The position numbers and the translations under genes are program-made. From contig NZ_JALJRK010000004.1 in NCBI RefSeq assembly GCF_024519725.1, forward strand, positions 1 through 41,467: a DNA stretch of 41,467 bases, read 5' to 3'. The stretch is from Microvirga sp. Mcv34. GTDB taxonomy: Bacteria > Pseudomonadota > Alphaproteobacteria > Rhizobiales > Beijerinckiaceae. The notes below the pieces were generated by a model. The model searched no databases. It worked only from the letters and a program-made list of their open reading frames with translations, and was not told where the DNA came from. Numbering within the stretch: the stretch's first letter is position 1; every line of letters begins with the position of its first letter. Shown here piece after piece: positions 1 to 9,711 of this stretch.

Positions 1-55
1 CAGGGGCAAACTTCCAGGCCCGGACCTCATTGTCGAGAAGAGCGCTCATCGCCAT
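1..55 (-). CDS. Possible 5' end of a minus-strand gene running off the window
   Basis: An ATG at 55-53 on the minus strand (second ATG at 49-47) opens a frame reading MAMSALLDNEVRAWKFAP to the window edge without a stop. The amino-acid mix is plausible for a soluble protein. No Shine-Dalgarno sequence is visible before either ATG and only 18 codons can be read, so no family can be named. It would be divergent from the small exported protein that starts at 88. Confidence 0.25.
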   Translation of the reverse strand, partial: MAMSALLDNEVRAWKFAP

Positions 56-87
56 ATGGGGTGAGTAGGCCTGAAGAGGAATGACCC

Positions 88-369
88 ATGCGTTTCATGG
101 TGGCCGTTGCCATCGTCTCGAGCCTTTCCCTGCCTCTGGCCATGCCGGTCGGGGCGCAGACCCGCCTGCCGCGCACGAGCCCGGCGGAGCAAAGCACGGA
201 CCAGATCAACCGACGGATCCAGCAGGATCAGCAGATCCTCGGGGTCGAGCAGGACGTTCAGAGCAAAAGCAACCAGATCCGGCAGAATATCGACCGGGAC
301 CGTCTTTTCACGCCCCGGTACGTTCCGCCGATGCCGCGCACCGGCTGCGGGCCCGGCAGAGGCTGCTAA
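88..369 (+). CDS. Small exported hypothetical protein
   Basis: 93 codons. The N-terminus has a positively charged start (MRF), a hydrophobic core to about residue 20 and an A-x-A-like site (VGAQ), as in a Sec signal peptide. The mature part is hydrophilic and Gln/Asn/Arg-rich (about residues 35-70, probably helical) and ends in a short Cys/Gly/Pro tail (TGCGPGRGC). GAGGAA lies about 7 bases before the ATG and supports this start. The stop overlaps the 3' end of the convergent thioesterase gene by 4 bases. I do not recognise the family; a periplasmic location is inferred from the signal peptide alone. Confidence 0.6.
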   Translation: MRFMVAVAIVSSLSLPLAMPVGAQTRLPRTSPAEQSTDQINRRIQQDQQILGVEQDVQSKSNQIRQNIDRDRLFTPRYVPPMPRTGCGPGRGC

Positions 370-908
370 TGGCGCGTGCCGGACGCCGATAGGGCGTCTT
401 GGAACTCGGCCTTGTGCGGGATGCCGATGATGCGGCCCAGGGCCTGAGGCCGCGAGAGCCGGGCATGCGTCGTCTTCATGACCGCGAGATTGGCCAGGAC
501 ATCGTCCGGGAAGGGGCAGACCTTCCGTGTTTCCATGTCCACATGGAGTGACAGGCCTTCCATGGTGGCTGCAACCCAGCCCTCGTTGGCATGGCGGATT
601 TCCAGGTAGTAGTGGATCCGCTTCTCGTCGAAATCGACGAGCTGGAGCGTGACGCGGACCCGGTCGCGCATCGTCAGCTCGCGCTTGTAGATGGTGTGAA
701 CCTCGGCCGCGAAGAAGGACGCCTTGCGCTTCTCCATGTAATCGTGACCCAGGCCAACTAGGCTGAAGCCTTCCTCCACGGCCCGGTCGAAGAGCACATG
801 GTAATAGGCCATGTTCATGTGGCCGTTATAGTCGATCCATGCGGGCTCGACCCGCATCGTGGAGGACACGAAGGGTGCGAAGAAAAAGACGGGCGTCCGC
901 TTCTCCAT
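366..908 (-). CDS. Hot-dog fold thioesterase (4HBT-like acyl-CoA thioesterase)
   Basis: 180 residues, probably cytoplasmic. The segment IDYNGHMNMAYY (residues 25-36) matches the active-site motif of 4-hydroxybenzoyl-CoA/YbgC-like thioesterases, with D26, the GH pair and N32. The next part alternates strands as in a single hot-dog domain (SFFAAEVHTIYKREL, then RVRVTLQLVDF). Family members hydrolyse acyl-CoA thioesters; some close relatives occur as domains beside carnitine or hydroxyacyl-CoA dehydrogenases, but no such partner is next to this gene. GAGGGA sits about 11 bases before the ATG. The acyl substrate cannot be read from the sequence. Confidence 0.8.
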   Translation of the reverse strand: MEKRTPVFFFAPFVSSTMRVEPAWIDYNGHMNMAYYHVLFDRAVEEGFSLVGLGHDYMEKRKASFFAAEVHTIYKRELTMRDRVRVTLQLVDFDEKRIHYYLEIRHANEGWVAATMEGLSLHVDMETRKVCPFPDDVLANLAVMKTTHARLSRPQALGRIIGIPHKAEFQDALSASGTRH

Positions 909-1091
909 GGTCAGGCTCGTCCCTCAATGCCGCTCAGATGACTGTCCCTTCCTCGGAAAGGAATAAATGTTAGCACGTTCGTTTCGTTTGTGCAGCAGGG
1001 GGGCGGCATCTTTCTCATCCGGAGTGTTGCCTTTGCAACGGTTCTGGTAGCTATGGGTGGAACGAGCATCACAACCGGATCTGAAGCCTCC

Positions 1092-2507
1092 ATGAATGCC
1101 CCCCACGCGAATGCCCGCCTGAAAACGACGGATGCCTCCATTGCCGCCCTGACGAACGAGCTCTCGCAGCGGTTCGGCGACCGGGTCGCGACCTCGGCTG
1201 CCGTGCGTGAGCAGCATGGGCATACCCTGACCTGGGTGAAGAACCAGCCGCCGGACATCGTGGTCTATCCGCGGACCACGGAAGAGGTGTCGGAGATCGT
1301 CAAACTCTGCGCCACCCATGGGGTTCCGGTCATTCCCTATGGAACCGGCACATCGCTGGAAGGACATGTCAACGCGCCGTATGGCGGGGCTACCATCGAT
1401 CTTAGCCTGATGAAGCGCATCATCGCCGTCCATGACGAGGATCTGGACTGCGTGGTCGAGGCCGGGGTGACCCGCAAGGAGCTGAATGAGTATCTGCGGG
1501 ACAAGGGCCTGTTCTTCCCCATCGATCCGGGTGCGGACGCCTCCCTCGGCGGCATGGTCGCGACCCGAGCCTCCGGCACCAATGCGGTGCGCTACGGGAC
1601 CATGAAGGACGTTGTCCTGGCACTGACCGTCGTGCTGCCCGATGGCGAGATCGTGAAGACGGCGAGCCGGGCCAAGAAGAGTTCGGCGGGTTACGACCTG
1701 ACCCGGCTGATGATCGGCTCGGAGGGAACTCTCGGCATCGTCACGGAGATCACCTTGAAACTTCACGGTATCCCGGAGGCGATCTCCGCCGGCATCTGCC
1801 CGTTCCCCTCCGTGAAGGCCGCCTGCGACGCGGTGATCATGACGATCCAGACCGGCATCCCGGTCGCGCGTATCGAGCTGCTTGACGAGGTCCAGGTGCG
1901 GGCGGTCAACCTTCACTCCAAGCTGACCCTGCCTGAGAGCCCCTTGCTGCTGCTGGAATTCCACGGTTCCGAGGGCGGCGTACATGAGCAGGCAGAGCGC
2001 TTCGGCGAGATTGCGACCGAGTTCGGCGGCGGACCGTTCGAGTGGGCGACGAAGCCTGAGGACCGCTCGCGCCTCTGGCAGGCCCGTCACGACGCCTATT
2101 GGGCCGCCAAGGGCCTGCGGCCGGGCGCCCAGTCGGTGGCCACGGACGTGTGCGTGCCGATCTCCCGCCTAGCCGAATGCGTCGACGCGACCAAGCAGGA
2201 CATCCTGGAGAGCGGCCTCGTGGCGCCTATCGTGGGCCATGTGGGCGACGGCAATTTCCACGTCCAGCTGCTGGTGAACGCGGATGATCCGGCGGAAGTC
2301 GAGGCTTGCGAGGCCTTCGTCGACCGGCTGGTGCGCCGGGCGGTTGCCATGGAGGGGACCTGTACGGGCGAACACGGCGTAGGCCAGAAGAAGATGAAGT
2401 ACCTGGAAGTCGAGCATGGTCCGGCCGCACTCGCCCTCATGCGCGTCTTGAAACAGGCCATCGATCCCCACAACATCATGAACCCGGGCAAGATCGTCGC
2501 TCTGTGA
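1092..2507 (+). CDS. FAD-linked oxidase, D-lactate dehydrogenase / glycolate oxidase GlcD type
   Basis: 471 residues from the ATG at 1092. The open frame extends upstream to 990, but that stretch does not look like this family. An N-terminal PCMH-type FAD-binding domain carries PYGTGTSLEGH (residues 82-92) and SLGGMVAT. The C-terminal FAD-oxidase domain has the GHVGDGNFH metal/substrate motif, GEHGVG near residue 426 and the usual ending HNIMNPGKI. Family members oxidise D-2-hydroxyacids such as D-lactate, glycolate or 2-hydroxyglutarate and pass electrons to a cytochrome or flavoprotein. No GlcE/GlcF partner follows, so a single-subunit D-lactate dehydrogenase is the likeliest assignment. 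No strong ribosome site is seen, so the exact start is uncertain. Confidence 0.88.
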   Translation: MNAPHANARLKTTDASIAALTNELSQRFGDRVATSAAVREQHGHTLTWVKNQPPDIVVYPRTTEEVSEIVKLCATHGVPVIPYGTGTSLEGHVNAPYGGATIDLSLMKRIIAVHDEDLDCVVEAGVTRKELNEYLRDKGLFFPIDPGADASLGGMVATRASGTNAVRYGTMKDVVLALTVVLPDGEIVKTASRAKKSSAGYDLTRLMIGSEGTLGIVTEITLKLHGIPEAISAGICPFPSVKAACDAVIMTIQTGIPVARIELLDEVQVRAVNLHSKLTLPESPLLLLEFHGSEGGVHEQAERFGEIATEFGGGPFEWATKPEDRSRLWQARHDAYWAAKGLRPGAQSVATDVCVPISRLAECVDATKQDILESGLVAPIVGHVGDGNFHVQLLVNADDPAEVEACEAFVDRLVRRAVAMEGTCTGEHGVGQKKMKYLEVEHGPAALALMRVLKQAIDPHNIMNPGKIVAL

Positions 2508-2606
2508 CGGCGGAACACTTTGCCGGTGGAACATCTGGATGGGCGCTCCCGGTTCTCGCCATCATGGGATAAGGACGTGTCACTGTAACGGAGAGAAGGC
2601 GGCCTT

Positions 2607-5600
2607 TTGCGCGATATCCTGACGATCATCGCCTCCATCGTGATCCTGATCCTGGCGGTCGCCGTGGCGGCGCCTCCCTTTGTGCATTGGGAGGCCCACC
2701 GCGACACGATCGACGGGATGATCTCGCGCGCTTCCGGTACGGAGGCCAGGACCGAGGGCGATATCGGCATCCGCCTCCTGCCTTCGCCGAAGGTCACTCT
2801 CGGACGCCTGAGGCTCGGCGGCAAGACGCCGGATTCGCCGGTCCTGACAGCTGATGGCGTCCGTGCCGAGGTGGCCCTGACGCCGCTTCTGAAAGGCGAT
2901 GTGCGCTTCACGGAAGCGCGGGTCGCCCGGGCCGATATCCGCATCCCTGTCGCCGGCGACGGCGAGTGGCGGCTGCCGCCGGACCTGGTGTCGGGCAGCG
3001 GCCGGGCCCGTGAATGGGCCATCGAGAATCTCAGCGTGGCCCAGCTCCTCGTCACGACCCAGAGCGCGAGCACGGGTCGCACGAACCAGGCCTTCGCCGA
3101 GAATGTCTCCATCGAAGGGCAGAAGCTGATCGGCCCCTGGCGGGTCGAAGGTACGACCTCCGGCGTTCCATTCCGCTTGGTCACGGGAGAGATCGCCGAG
3201 GACAAGAGCGTCCAGGTCAAGCTTTCGGGCGGGGGCGATATCTATCCCCGCTTCGATCTCGATGCCCGGCTTGGGCTTGCGGAGGGAACCGGCGAGGCCA
3301 CGACACCCCAGGTTTCGGGCAAGGCCAAGGTCCTGTTCGGTCCGCCGGCGCAGATCGCGGCGGCCGGCATCCCGATCCCCATCGCGGTCGAAACCGAGTT
3401 CAAGACGGTGCCGGGCGCCGTGGAACTCGGCCCAGTGAGCCTTGAGGCCGGGGAGGGCGGGGCGAGCCTGCGCATGACCGGCGAGGGCCGGGTCGGGCTC
3501 GACGATCCGCGCATCTCCCTGAAGCTCGAAGGCCGCCGGCTCGATGCGGACAGCTTCATCCTGTCCGGAAACGGGCAGGATTTTAAGAGCCGGCTCGCTC
3601 AATGGTCGCTCCCCCTGGTCCGGGTGCCGATCGACCTCGACCTCAAGATCGACAGTATCGGCCTCGGTCAGGAGGACCTGTCGAATGCCGCCCTGCGCCT
3701 GTCGCTCAGCACCGGGCGGGCCGTTCTCGACCGGATCGAGTTCAACGCCCCGGGCGAAACCCGGGTCGCCCTCGAGGGGGAGCTCGGGCTGACTGCCCAA
3801 GGCGGCATCAACGGCAAGGTGGCTCTGGCTTCCAACGCGTCGGATCGGCTGGCGCGCTATCTCGACCGTATCGGCATCAAGTCGCCCCTGCTCAGGGCTC
3901 TCGACGGGCGCCCGCTCGAGGCGTCGTCGGAAGTCGCCTTCTCGAACCCGGTGCTCTCCTTCAATCGCCTGCGGCTCAAGACGGGCAACTCGACCCTGAC
4001 CGGAAACGCCCGCTACACCGCCCCCGAGGCCAACGAGCGCGGCAAGCTGGAGGCCCAGGTGGCGATCCAGAGCCTGAACCTCGACGACCTGCCGCAGGTG
4101 TCCAGCGTCTTCCAGGCCACGGAGAACCTCGATATCGGCTTCATTCTCGATGCACGCGGCGTCAGCGCCGGGAAGAGCGCTCCCACTGGCCGCATCTCGG
4201 CGCGGATCCTGTCCGACGGGCCGGCGCTTCTCGTGGAGACCCTCGATATCGTCGATCTCGCCGGAGCCAATGCCCGGGTGCGGGGCCGCATCGCGCCGGA
4301 CGGCTCGGGTCAGATCACCGGCAAGGTCACCGCTCCCCGCGCCAGTCCTCTGGTCGACCTGTTGGGAAGCGTGTGGATCGGCGGGATCTCCAAGCTCGTG
4401 CCCACCTTCGTGCGGGAAGGCGCGCTCGATCTCGACGTCACGTCGGAGCGGGTCGTGCCGCCACCGGGCTCGACCGAGCTGCGGCTGCGCACGACCGCCA
4501 AGGGACGCGTGGCCGGCGGGCCGTTCGAAGGCCAGGTGGAATCCGTCGACGGGCGGACCCAGAGTCTCACCATGGCCCTGTCCGCCGACAATACGGGTCG
4601 ATGGGTCAACCGGGCGAACATGGCGGGCCTCAACCGGCCGTCCAGGGTTGATCTGCGCGGGGTCCGCGTCGGGTCGGGCCTGTTCAACGTCACGCTTGCG
4701 GGCGACATCGCCGGCGCCAGAGTGGCGACCACGCGCCCCTTCGCCCTGAGCGAGGCGGACGATGTGGTGGACAGCGGTGAGGTCGAGGTTTCGACGCCCG
4801 ATTTCACCCCCTTCCTGCTCCTCTTAGGGGACGGCGCGGGCGTCGCCCCGCCGGTCCCGGTGACCGGACGGGTTACCCTCGGCCGTGAGCGCGGCGCGAC
4901 CCTGCTCGACGTCAATGCCAAGGTCTCGAACGACAACGTGCAGGCGCGCCTCGTGATGGCGTCCCGGACCGATATCAGCGGCGAGGTGTCTCTCGGGCGG
5001 TTGTCCCTGCCGTGGCTCGTGGCGGCTTTGTCGCTGAACGTGCCGGGCGACGCCAATGCTACGACCATCTGGTCCACGGCCCGGTTCGGCCAGAGCGGGC
5101 GCCTCGTCACGGGCGGGCAGGTTAATTTCCGGGTCGGAACGCTCGACCTCGGGCGCGGTCTCCAGGCCAGCCGCGCATCCTTCATGGTCGGTGCGCAGGC
5201 GGACGGCATCTCGATCCGCAATCTCGATGCCGTTATCGGCTCCGGCCGGATCTCGGGCTCGGCCACCGTCACCCGGCAGGAGGGGACGGCAACCATCGTG
5301 GGCGACGGCGCCCTGGAGAAGGTACCCCTGTGGGCACTCACGGGGGCCTCCCCCTTCGAGGCGGTTCTGTCCGGCCCGCTCCGGTTCGGGGCCGCGGGCA
5401 CGAGCCTGTCCGAACTCGTGGCCAATCTCGGCGGCGCGGGTGAGTGGCAGGTCACGAATCTGCGCCTTCCGGCGGCCGACCCGACCGTCTTCGACCGGGC
5501 GCTCAAGCGGGCGCTGGCCGAGAGCGATCCCCTGGCCGAGGGCAAGGCCGAGACGATCTTCGGGATTGAGCTCGGACGAGGACCGCTCAACGCCGCCCCG

Positions 5601-6176
5601 ATCAAGACCTCGGCGGCGCTCGTCGGCGGCCTGCTGCGTCTCTCGCCCTTCGTGGCCGAGACCGGATCGGCCAGCTGGCAGGGCGCCGTTACCTATGACC
5701 TGAAGACCCTGCAGCTCGACGCGCGTGGCGTCCTCGTGGCCAAGGCCTCGCCGCCCGAATGGGTCGGCGCGCCACCCTCGGTCGGCCTCAACTGGCAGGG
5801 CTCCCTGTCGGCGCCCGTCCGACAGATCGACGCCGGTCCGTTCCGCAACGGCCTCGCGGCCATCGTGCTCAAGCGCGAGCTGGAGAAGATTGAGGCCTTC
5901 GAGCGCGCCGCCGCCGAGCGTCAGCGCCAGCTCAATGCGCAGCGGGAGGCCGAGAGGCAGAGGGCCAAGGCGGCCGAAGAGGAGGCGCTGCGCCAGGCGC
6001 GGGCCAAGGCAGAAGCCGAACGCGCCCGCCGGGATGCGGAACGCTTGCAATCCGAGCAGCAGAACCAGCCGGAGGAGACCGCGCCGGCCCCGTCGTCGAC
6101 CTCCGCGCCGCCTCTGACTCCACCAGTCCAAATCGGGCCGCCACCCTCGGTCTATGGGGCTCCGCCGGTACGGTGA
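2607..6176 (+). CDS. AsmA family protein (large, membrane-anchored)
   Basis: 1189 residues. I place the start at TTG 2607, with GGAGAG about a dozen bases upstream. A single N-terminal membrane helix (about residues 4-22) is followed by the AsmA opening: a short helical stretch, then the repeated amphipathic beta pattern (DIGIRLLPSPKVTLGRLRLGG). The remaining roughly 1000 residues are regular beta-rich repeats, as in AsmA/TamB-like bridge proteins that span the periplasm and are linked to lipid or outer-membrane homeostasis. The end is unusual: an Ala/Glu/Arg-rich coiled coil (about 1095-1150) and then a Pro/Ser-rich tail. The specific role is not known from sequence. Confidence 0.85.
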   Translation: MRDILTIIASIVILILAVAVAAPPFVHWEAHRDTIDGMISRASGTEARTEGDIGIRLLPSPKVTLGRLRLGGKTPDSPVLTADGVRAEVALTPLLKGDVRFTEARVARADIRIPVAGDGEWRLPPDLVSGSGRAREWAIENLSVAQLLVTTQSASTGRTNQAFAENVSIEGQKLIGPWRVEGTTSGVPFRLVTGEIAEDKSVQVKLSGGGDIYPRFDLDARLGLAEGTGEATTPQVSGKAKVLFGPPAQIAAAGIPIPIAVETEFKTVPGAVELGPVSLEAGEGGASLRMTGEGRVGLDDPRISLKLEGRRLDADSFILSGNGQDFKSRLAQWSLPLVRVPIDLDLKIDSIGLGQEDLSNAALRLSLSTGRAVLDRIEFNAPGETRVALEGELGLTAQGGINGKVALASNASDRLARYLDRIGIKSPLLRALDGRPLEASSEVAFSNPVLSFNRLRLKTGNSTLTGNARYTAPEANERGKLEAQVAIQSLNLDDLPQVSSVFQATENLDIGFILDARGVSAGKSAPTGRISARILSDGPALLVETLDIVDLAGANARVRGRIAPDGSGQITGKVTAPRASPLVDLLGSVWIGGISKLVPTFVREGALDLDVTSERVVPPPGSTELRLRTTAKGRVAGGPFEGQVESVDGRTQSLTMALSADNTGRWVNRANMAGLNRPSRVDLRGVRVGSGLFNVTLAGDIAGARVATTRPFALSEADDVVDSGEVEVSTPDFTPFLLLLGDGAGVAPPVPVTGRVTLGRERGATLLDVNAKVSNDNVQARLVMASRTDISGEVSLGRLSLPWLVAALSLNVPGDANATTIWSTARFGQSGRLVTGGQVNFRVGTLDLGRGLQASRASFMVGAQADGISIRNLDAVIGSGRISGSATVTRQEGTATIVGDGALEKVPLWALTGASPFEAVLSGPLRFGAAGTSLSELVANLGGAGEWQVTNLRLPAADPTVFDRALKRALAESDPLAEGKAETIFGIELGRGPLNAAPIKTSAALVGGLLRLSPFVAETGSASWQGAVTYDLKTLQLDARGVLVAKASPPEWVGAPPSVGLNWQGSLSAPVRQIDAGPFRNGLAAIVLKRELEKIEAFERAAAERQRQLNAQREAERQRAKAAEEEALRQARAKAEAERARRDAERLQSEQQNQPEETAPAPSSTSAPPLTPPVQIGPPPSVYGAPPVR

Positions 6177-6356
6177 AAGGCGCGAGTTCATCCCCGGATG
6201 CCGGAGGCCGGGAATGACAGCTCGCACGTCGTCAGCGGGCTTGTGCCGGTGATCTCGAGTGAAGAGGCGCGGAGCTTTTCAGCATCGGAATGGCGGAACC
6301 AAGCCGTCCATGACGGGGAGAATTTCGTTCCATTAGGGCCTATTCAGGCGGCCGAC

Positions 6357-6608
6357 CTAGTCCGATGCAGTGCTGTCCGGAACGGGTGTGCCCACCCTTC
6401 GGCGCAGATCGGTCAGGACGAAGACGCGGATCGCGGAGGAGAGGTTCTGGTCGCCGCGCTCCGCGTCGATGCGTCCGATCAGCGCCTGGACGGACACCCT
6501 GTCCCGCTCGGCGATTTCCCGCAGCGATGTCCAGAAGGGCTCCTCGAGGGAGATGCTCGTCCGGTGACCGGCGATAGAGACGGAGCGCTTGACGATGGCG
6601 AAGCCCAT
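6357..6608 (-). CDS. Ribbon-helix-helix domain protein
   Basis: 83 residues. The N-terminal strand and two helices (VKRSVSIAGHRTSISLEEPFW, then LREIAERDRVSVQALIGRID) match small ribbon-helix-helix proteins common in alphaproteobacteria, which are presumed DNA-binding dimers. The ATG directly abuts the TGA of the DUF4169 gene upstream on the same strand (TGAATG), so the two are very likely translated together. The fumC-DUF4169-RHH order is one I recognise from related genomes. Regulatory targets are unknown. Confidence 0.75.
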   Translation of the reverse strand: MGFAIVKRSVSIAGHRTSISLEEPFWTSLREIAERDRVSVQALIGRIDAERGDQNLSSAIRVFVLTDLRRRVGTPVPDSTASD

Positions 6609-6797
6609 TCAAGGCTTCTCGTTGTCGTCGCGCTTGTGCTGGTCCAGGCGGCTTTGCGCCAGATCCCGCTCGGCCCGGCTCAGGTTCTTCTCGGCCTTGG
6701 TGCGGCCGAACGCGATGCGGTTTTCTTGGGCGCGGACCTCTTTCTCGGCCCGCGCCTTGTGCTTGCGCGCCTGGCGCAGATTGATGATCTCAGCCAT
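6609..6797 (-). CDS. DUF4169 family small protein
   Basis: 62 residues, highly charged (Arg/Lys/Glu) and almost wholly helical. It opens with MAEIINLRQARK and contains NRIAFGRTKAEK, which I recognise as the DUF4169 pattern of alphaproteobacteria. Function is unknown. It lies 15 bases downstream of the fumC stop on the same strand and is fused by TGAATG to the following RHH gene, which suggests a fumC-DUF4169-RHH transcript. Confidence 0.8.
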   Translation of the reverse strand: MAEIINLRQARKHKARAEKEVRAQENRIAFGRTKAEKNLSRAERDLAQSRLDQHKRDDNEKP

Positions 6798-6812
6798 GGC
6801 GCTCGTTATAGC

Positions 6813-8207
6813 TTATTCGCCAGGCTGAAGCATCGTCTCGGGGCGAACGACGGCGTGGAAATGATCTTCCGCGACGCCCGCCTTGAGGGCCTCTTCCTTC
6901 AGGGTCGTGCCGTTCTTGTGAGCCGACTTGGCGATGGCGGCCGCCTTGTCGTAGCCGATGGACGGGGCCAGCGCGGTTACGAGCATCAGCGAGCGCTGCA
7001 TCAGCTCGCTGAGGCGTTCGCGGTTCGGCTCGATGCCGACGACGCAGTTGTCGGTGAAGCTGATCGCGCCGTCCGCCAGCAGGCGGATCGACTGCAGCAC
7101 CGCGTTGACGATCACCGGCTTGAACACGTTGAGCTCGAAATGGCCCTGGCTACCCGCGAAGGTCACGGTGGTCTGGTTGCCGGCCACCTGGCAGCACAGC
7201 ATCGTCATGGCCTCGGCCTGGGTCGGGTTGACCTTGCCGGGCATGATCGACGAGCCGGGCTCGTTCTCAGGCAGCGAAATCTCGCCGATGCCCGAACGCG
7301 GGCCCGAGCCCATCAGGCGGATGTCGTTGGCGATCTTGAACAGGCCGGCCGCCAAGCTCGCCAGCGCGCCGTGCGTGTAGACGAGGGCGTCGTTGGAGGC
7401 GAGAGCCTCGAACTTGTTGTTCGCCGAGGTGAAGGGCAGGGCGGTCAGCTCCACCACCTTCGACGCGAAGCGGTCCGCGAATTCCGGATGGGCGTTGAGG
7501 CCCGTGCCGACGGCGGTGCCTCCCTGGGCGAGCGCATAGATGCCGGGGAGCGTCTGCTCGATGCGGGCGATGCCGAGCTGCACCTGGGCGGCGTAGCCGG
7601 AGAATTCCTGGCCGAGGGTGACCGGGGTTGCGTCCTGCAGGTGCGTGCGTCCGATCTTCACGATGTCCTTGTAGGCCTCCGCTTTCTCGTTCAGCGCCTT
7701 GTGCAGGTGCTTGAGGGCGGGGACCAGCCGGTCGTGGATCTCGCGGGCGACCGCGATGTGCATGGCGGTGGGGAACGAGTCGTTCGACGACTGGCCCATG
7801 TTCACGTGGTCGTTCGGGTGAACCGGCTTCTTGCTGCCGCGCTCGCCGCCGAGGCGCTCGATGGCGAGGTTCGATAGAACCTCGTTCATGTTCATGTTGG
7901 ACTGGGTGCCCGAGCCGGTCTGATAGACCACGAGCGGGAATTCGTCGTCGTACTTGCCCTGCACCACGTCGGCGGCGGCACTCGCGATCGCATCAGCGAG
8001 GCGCGGCTCCAGCTTGCCCAGATCCTTGTTCACCAGGGCGGCAGCCTGCTTCACGATGGCCAGTGCATGAACGAGCGGAAGCGGCATCCGGTCCGTCCCG
8101 ATGCGGAAGTTCTGAAGCGAACGCTGCGTCTGAGCGCCCCAGAGCTTGTCGGCGGGAACGTCGATGGGGCCGAAGGTATCTGTTTCGATGCGGGTTGAGG
8201 GCGACAT
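6813..8207 (-). CDS. fumC: Fumarate hydratase, class II
   Basis: 464 residues, the normal length for the iron-independent homotetrameric fumarase that interconverts fumarate and malate in the TCA cycle. The superfamily signature [13 protein letters not shown] is at about 318-330. The catalytic-region motifs are [14 protein letters not shown] (98-110), [11 protein letters not shown] (138-148) and IGRTHLQDA with H189. Aspartase was considered, but overall motif spacing and wording fit FumC. AGAGG precedes the ATG by a few bases. It heads the minus-strand group fumC-DUF4169-RHH and is divergent from the P450 gene. Confidence 0.96.
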   Translation of the reverse strand: MSPSTRIETDTFGPIDVPADKLWGAQTQRSLQNFRIGTDRMPLPLVHALAIVKQAAALVNKDLGKLEPRLADAIASAAADVVQGKYDDEFPLVVYQTGSGTQSNMNMNEVLSNLAIERLGGERGSKKPVHPNDHVNMGQSSNDSFPTAMHIAVAREIHDRLVPALKHLHKALNEKAEAYKDIVKIGRTHLQDATPVTLGQEFSGYAAQVQLGIARIEQTLPGIYALAQGGTAVGTGLNAHPEFADRFASKVVELTALPFTSANNKFEALASNDALVYTHGALASLAAGLFKIANDIRLMGSGPRSGIGEISLPENEPGSSIMPGKVNPTQAEAMTMLCCQVAGNQTTVTFAGSQGHFELNVFKPVIVNAVLQSIRLLADGAISFTDNCVVGIEPNRERLSELMQRSLMLVTALAPSIGYDKAAAIAKSAHKNGTTLKEEALKAGVAEDHFHAVVRPETMLQPGE

Positions 8208-8295
8208 CCTGACCTCTTTCGATGGAGTTGCGTGTTCTTATCTCAAATGGTGGCGCTCGCAACTGCGAACGCGCACGGAGGCCTTGTAAAATCGC

Positions 8296-9711
8296 ATGAG
8301 CGACACCCTGGAAGCCCCCTCGTTCCGACCGCCGCACCCGAAGCCCCGCACCGAGCCGCTCGGCACGCTGGCGTTCCTGCGCGCGGTGCGCGAGAACCCC
8401 CTGAACACCTGGATGGAGGCTCATTTCGAGGAGCCCATCATCACGGGCGACGGAGCGCTCGGCCGCATGACCGTGGTGAGCGATCCCGCGGCCATCCGCC
8501 ATATCCTGGTGGACAACGCCGCCAACTACCGAAAGGACGATCTTCAGCTCCGGATCCTGGCGCCCGGTCTGGGGCGCGGTCTCGTCACCGCCGAGGGCGA
8601 CGAATGGCGGCTCCAGCGCCGTACCATCGCGCCGCTCTTCACCCCGCGCCATGTGGGCAGCTTCTTCCCGGCCATGGTCGAGGCGGCGGAGCGCCTCACG
8701 CGGCGCTGGCAGCGCCGCCCGGCCGGCCGGGTGGTCGATGCCTCGCTCGAAATGACCCGGGTGACCCTCGACGTGCTGGAGCGGACGATCTTCACGCAAG
8801 GGGTGCCGAAGGATCCCGATGCCCTCGGCCGCGCCATCACCCGCTACTTCAACAGCCTGGGGAGGGTCGATCCGCTCGACATCTTCGGCTTTCCCGATTG
8901 GATCCCGAGAATCGGGCGCCTGCGCGCTAGGCCGTCGATCCGGTTCTTCGAGGAGACGGTCAACGAACTGATCGATGCCCGCAAGCAATTGCTCGCCCGG
9001 GGCGAGCCCGCGCCCCGCGACCTGCTGACTCTTCTGCTGGAAGCCGCCGATCCCGAGACCGGCAAGGGGCTGAGCGACATCGATGTCCGCACCAACATCG
9101 TCACCTTCATCGGGGCCGGACACGAGACCACGGCCAATGCGCTGTCCTGGTCGCTCTACCTTCTGTCCCAGGATGAGCGGGCCCGCGCCGAGGTGGAGCG
9201 GGAGGTGGACGAGGTGTGGGGCGAGGGGCCGCTCGAGCCGCATCACCTGGAACGGCTCGTCTATACCCGCGCGGTGATCGACGAGGCGATCCGGCTCTAT
9301 CCGCCGGCGCCCTATATGAGCCGAGCGGCGATCGGCGACGATCGGATTGGGGATCTGGAGATTCCGGCGGGCTCCATGGTGGCGATCGTGCCCTACCTGC
9401 TTCACCGGCACCGCAGGCTTTGGGACGAGCCGGACGCTTTCCGACCGGAGCGCTTCATGCCCGAGAACCGCGGCCGGATCGACCGCTTCGCCTATCTGCC
9501 GTTCGGTGCCGGGCCGCGGGTCTGCATCGGGGCGAGCTTCTCCCTGCAGGAGGCCGTGATCGTCCTGGCGACCGTCGCCCGGTCCGTGCGGCTCGATCTC
9601 GTGGAAGGGCACACGGTCACGCCCGTGCAGCGGATCACGCTGCGGCCGCAGGGCGGACTGCCCATGCGGCTGACGCAGCGCATCAGGAGAGAGGGTGCGG
9701 GAGCCGCCTAG
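8296..9711 (+). CDS. Cytochrome P450
   Basis: 471 residues, soluble, with no N-terminal anchor. The P450 landmarks are present: I-helix oxygen-binding motif AGHETT (274-279), ExxR E330-R333 (EAIRLYPP), the FRPERF region (382-387) and the haem-ligand loop FGAGPRVCIG with Cys410. The wording resembles the CYP4/CYP102-like group often linked to fatty-acid or terpenoid hydroxylation, but substrate cannot be assigned. No ferredoxin or reductase gene is adjacent. The ribosome site is weak (GGAGG is 14 bases upstream). Its TAG stop shares the CTAG palindrome with the stop of the convergent sspB. Confidence 0.93.
   Translation: MSDTLEAPSFRPPHPKPRTEPLGTLAFLRAVRENPLNTWMEAHFEEPIITGDGALGRMTVVSDPAAIRHILVDNAANYRKDDLQLRILAPGLGRGLVTAEGDEWRLQRRTIAPLFTPRHVGSFFPAMVEAAERLTRRWQRRPAGRVVDASLEMTRVTLDVLERTIFTQGVPKDPDALGRAITRYFNSLGRVDPLDIFGFPDWIPRIGRLRARPSIRFFEETVNELIDARKQLLARGEPAPRDLLTLLLEAADPETGKGLSDIDVRTNIVTFIGAGHETTANALSWSLYLLSQDERARAEVEREVDEVWGEGPLEPHHLERLVYTRAVIDEAIRLYPPAPYMSRAAIGDDRIGDLEIPAGSMVAIVPYLLHRHRRLWDEPDAFRPERFMPENRGRIDRFAYLPFGAGPRVCIGASFSLQEAVIVLATVARSVRLDLVEGHTVTPVQRITLRPQGGLPMRLTQRIRREGAGAA

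Noticed and set aside
2580..5605. Several 370-430 codon minus-strand frames opposite the FAD oxidase and AsmA genes
   Set aside because: They are complementary-strand shadows of genes with strong family signatures.
6198..7877. 559-codon open frame opposite fumC and its neighbours
   Set aside because: It is the antisense shadow of fumC, DUF4169 and RHH genes, caused by high-GC codon bias; the protein has no family resemblance.
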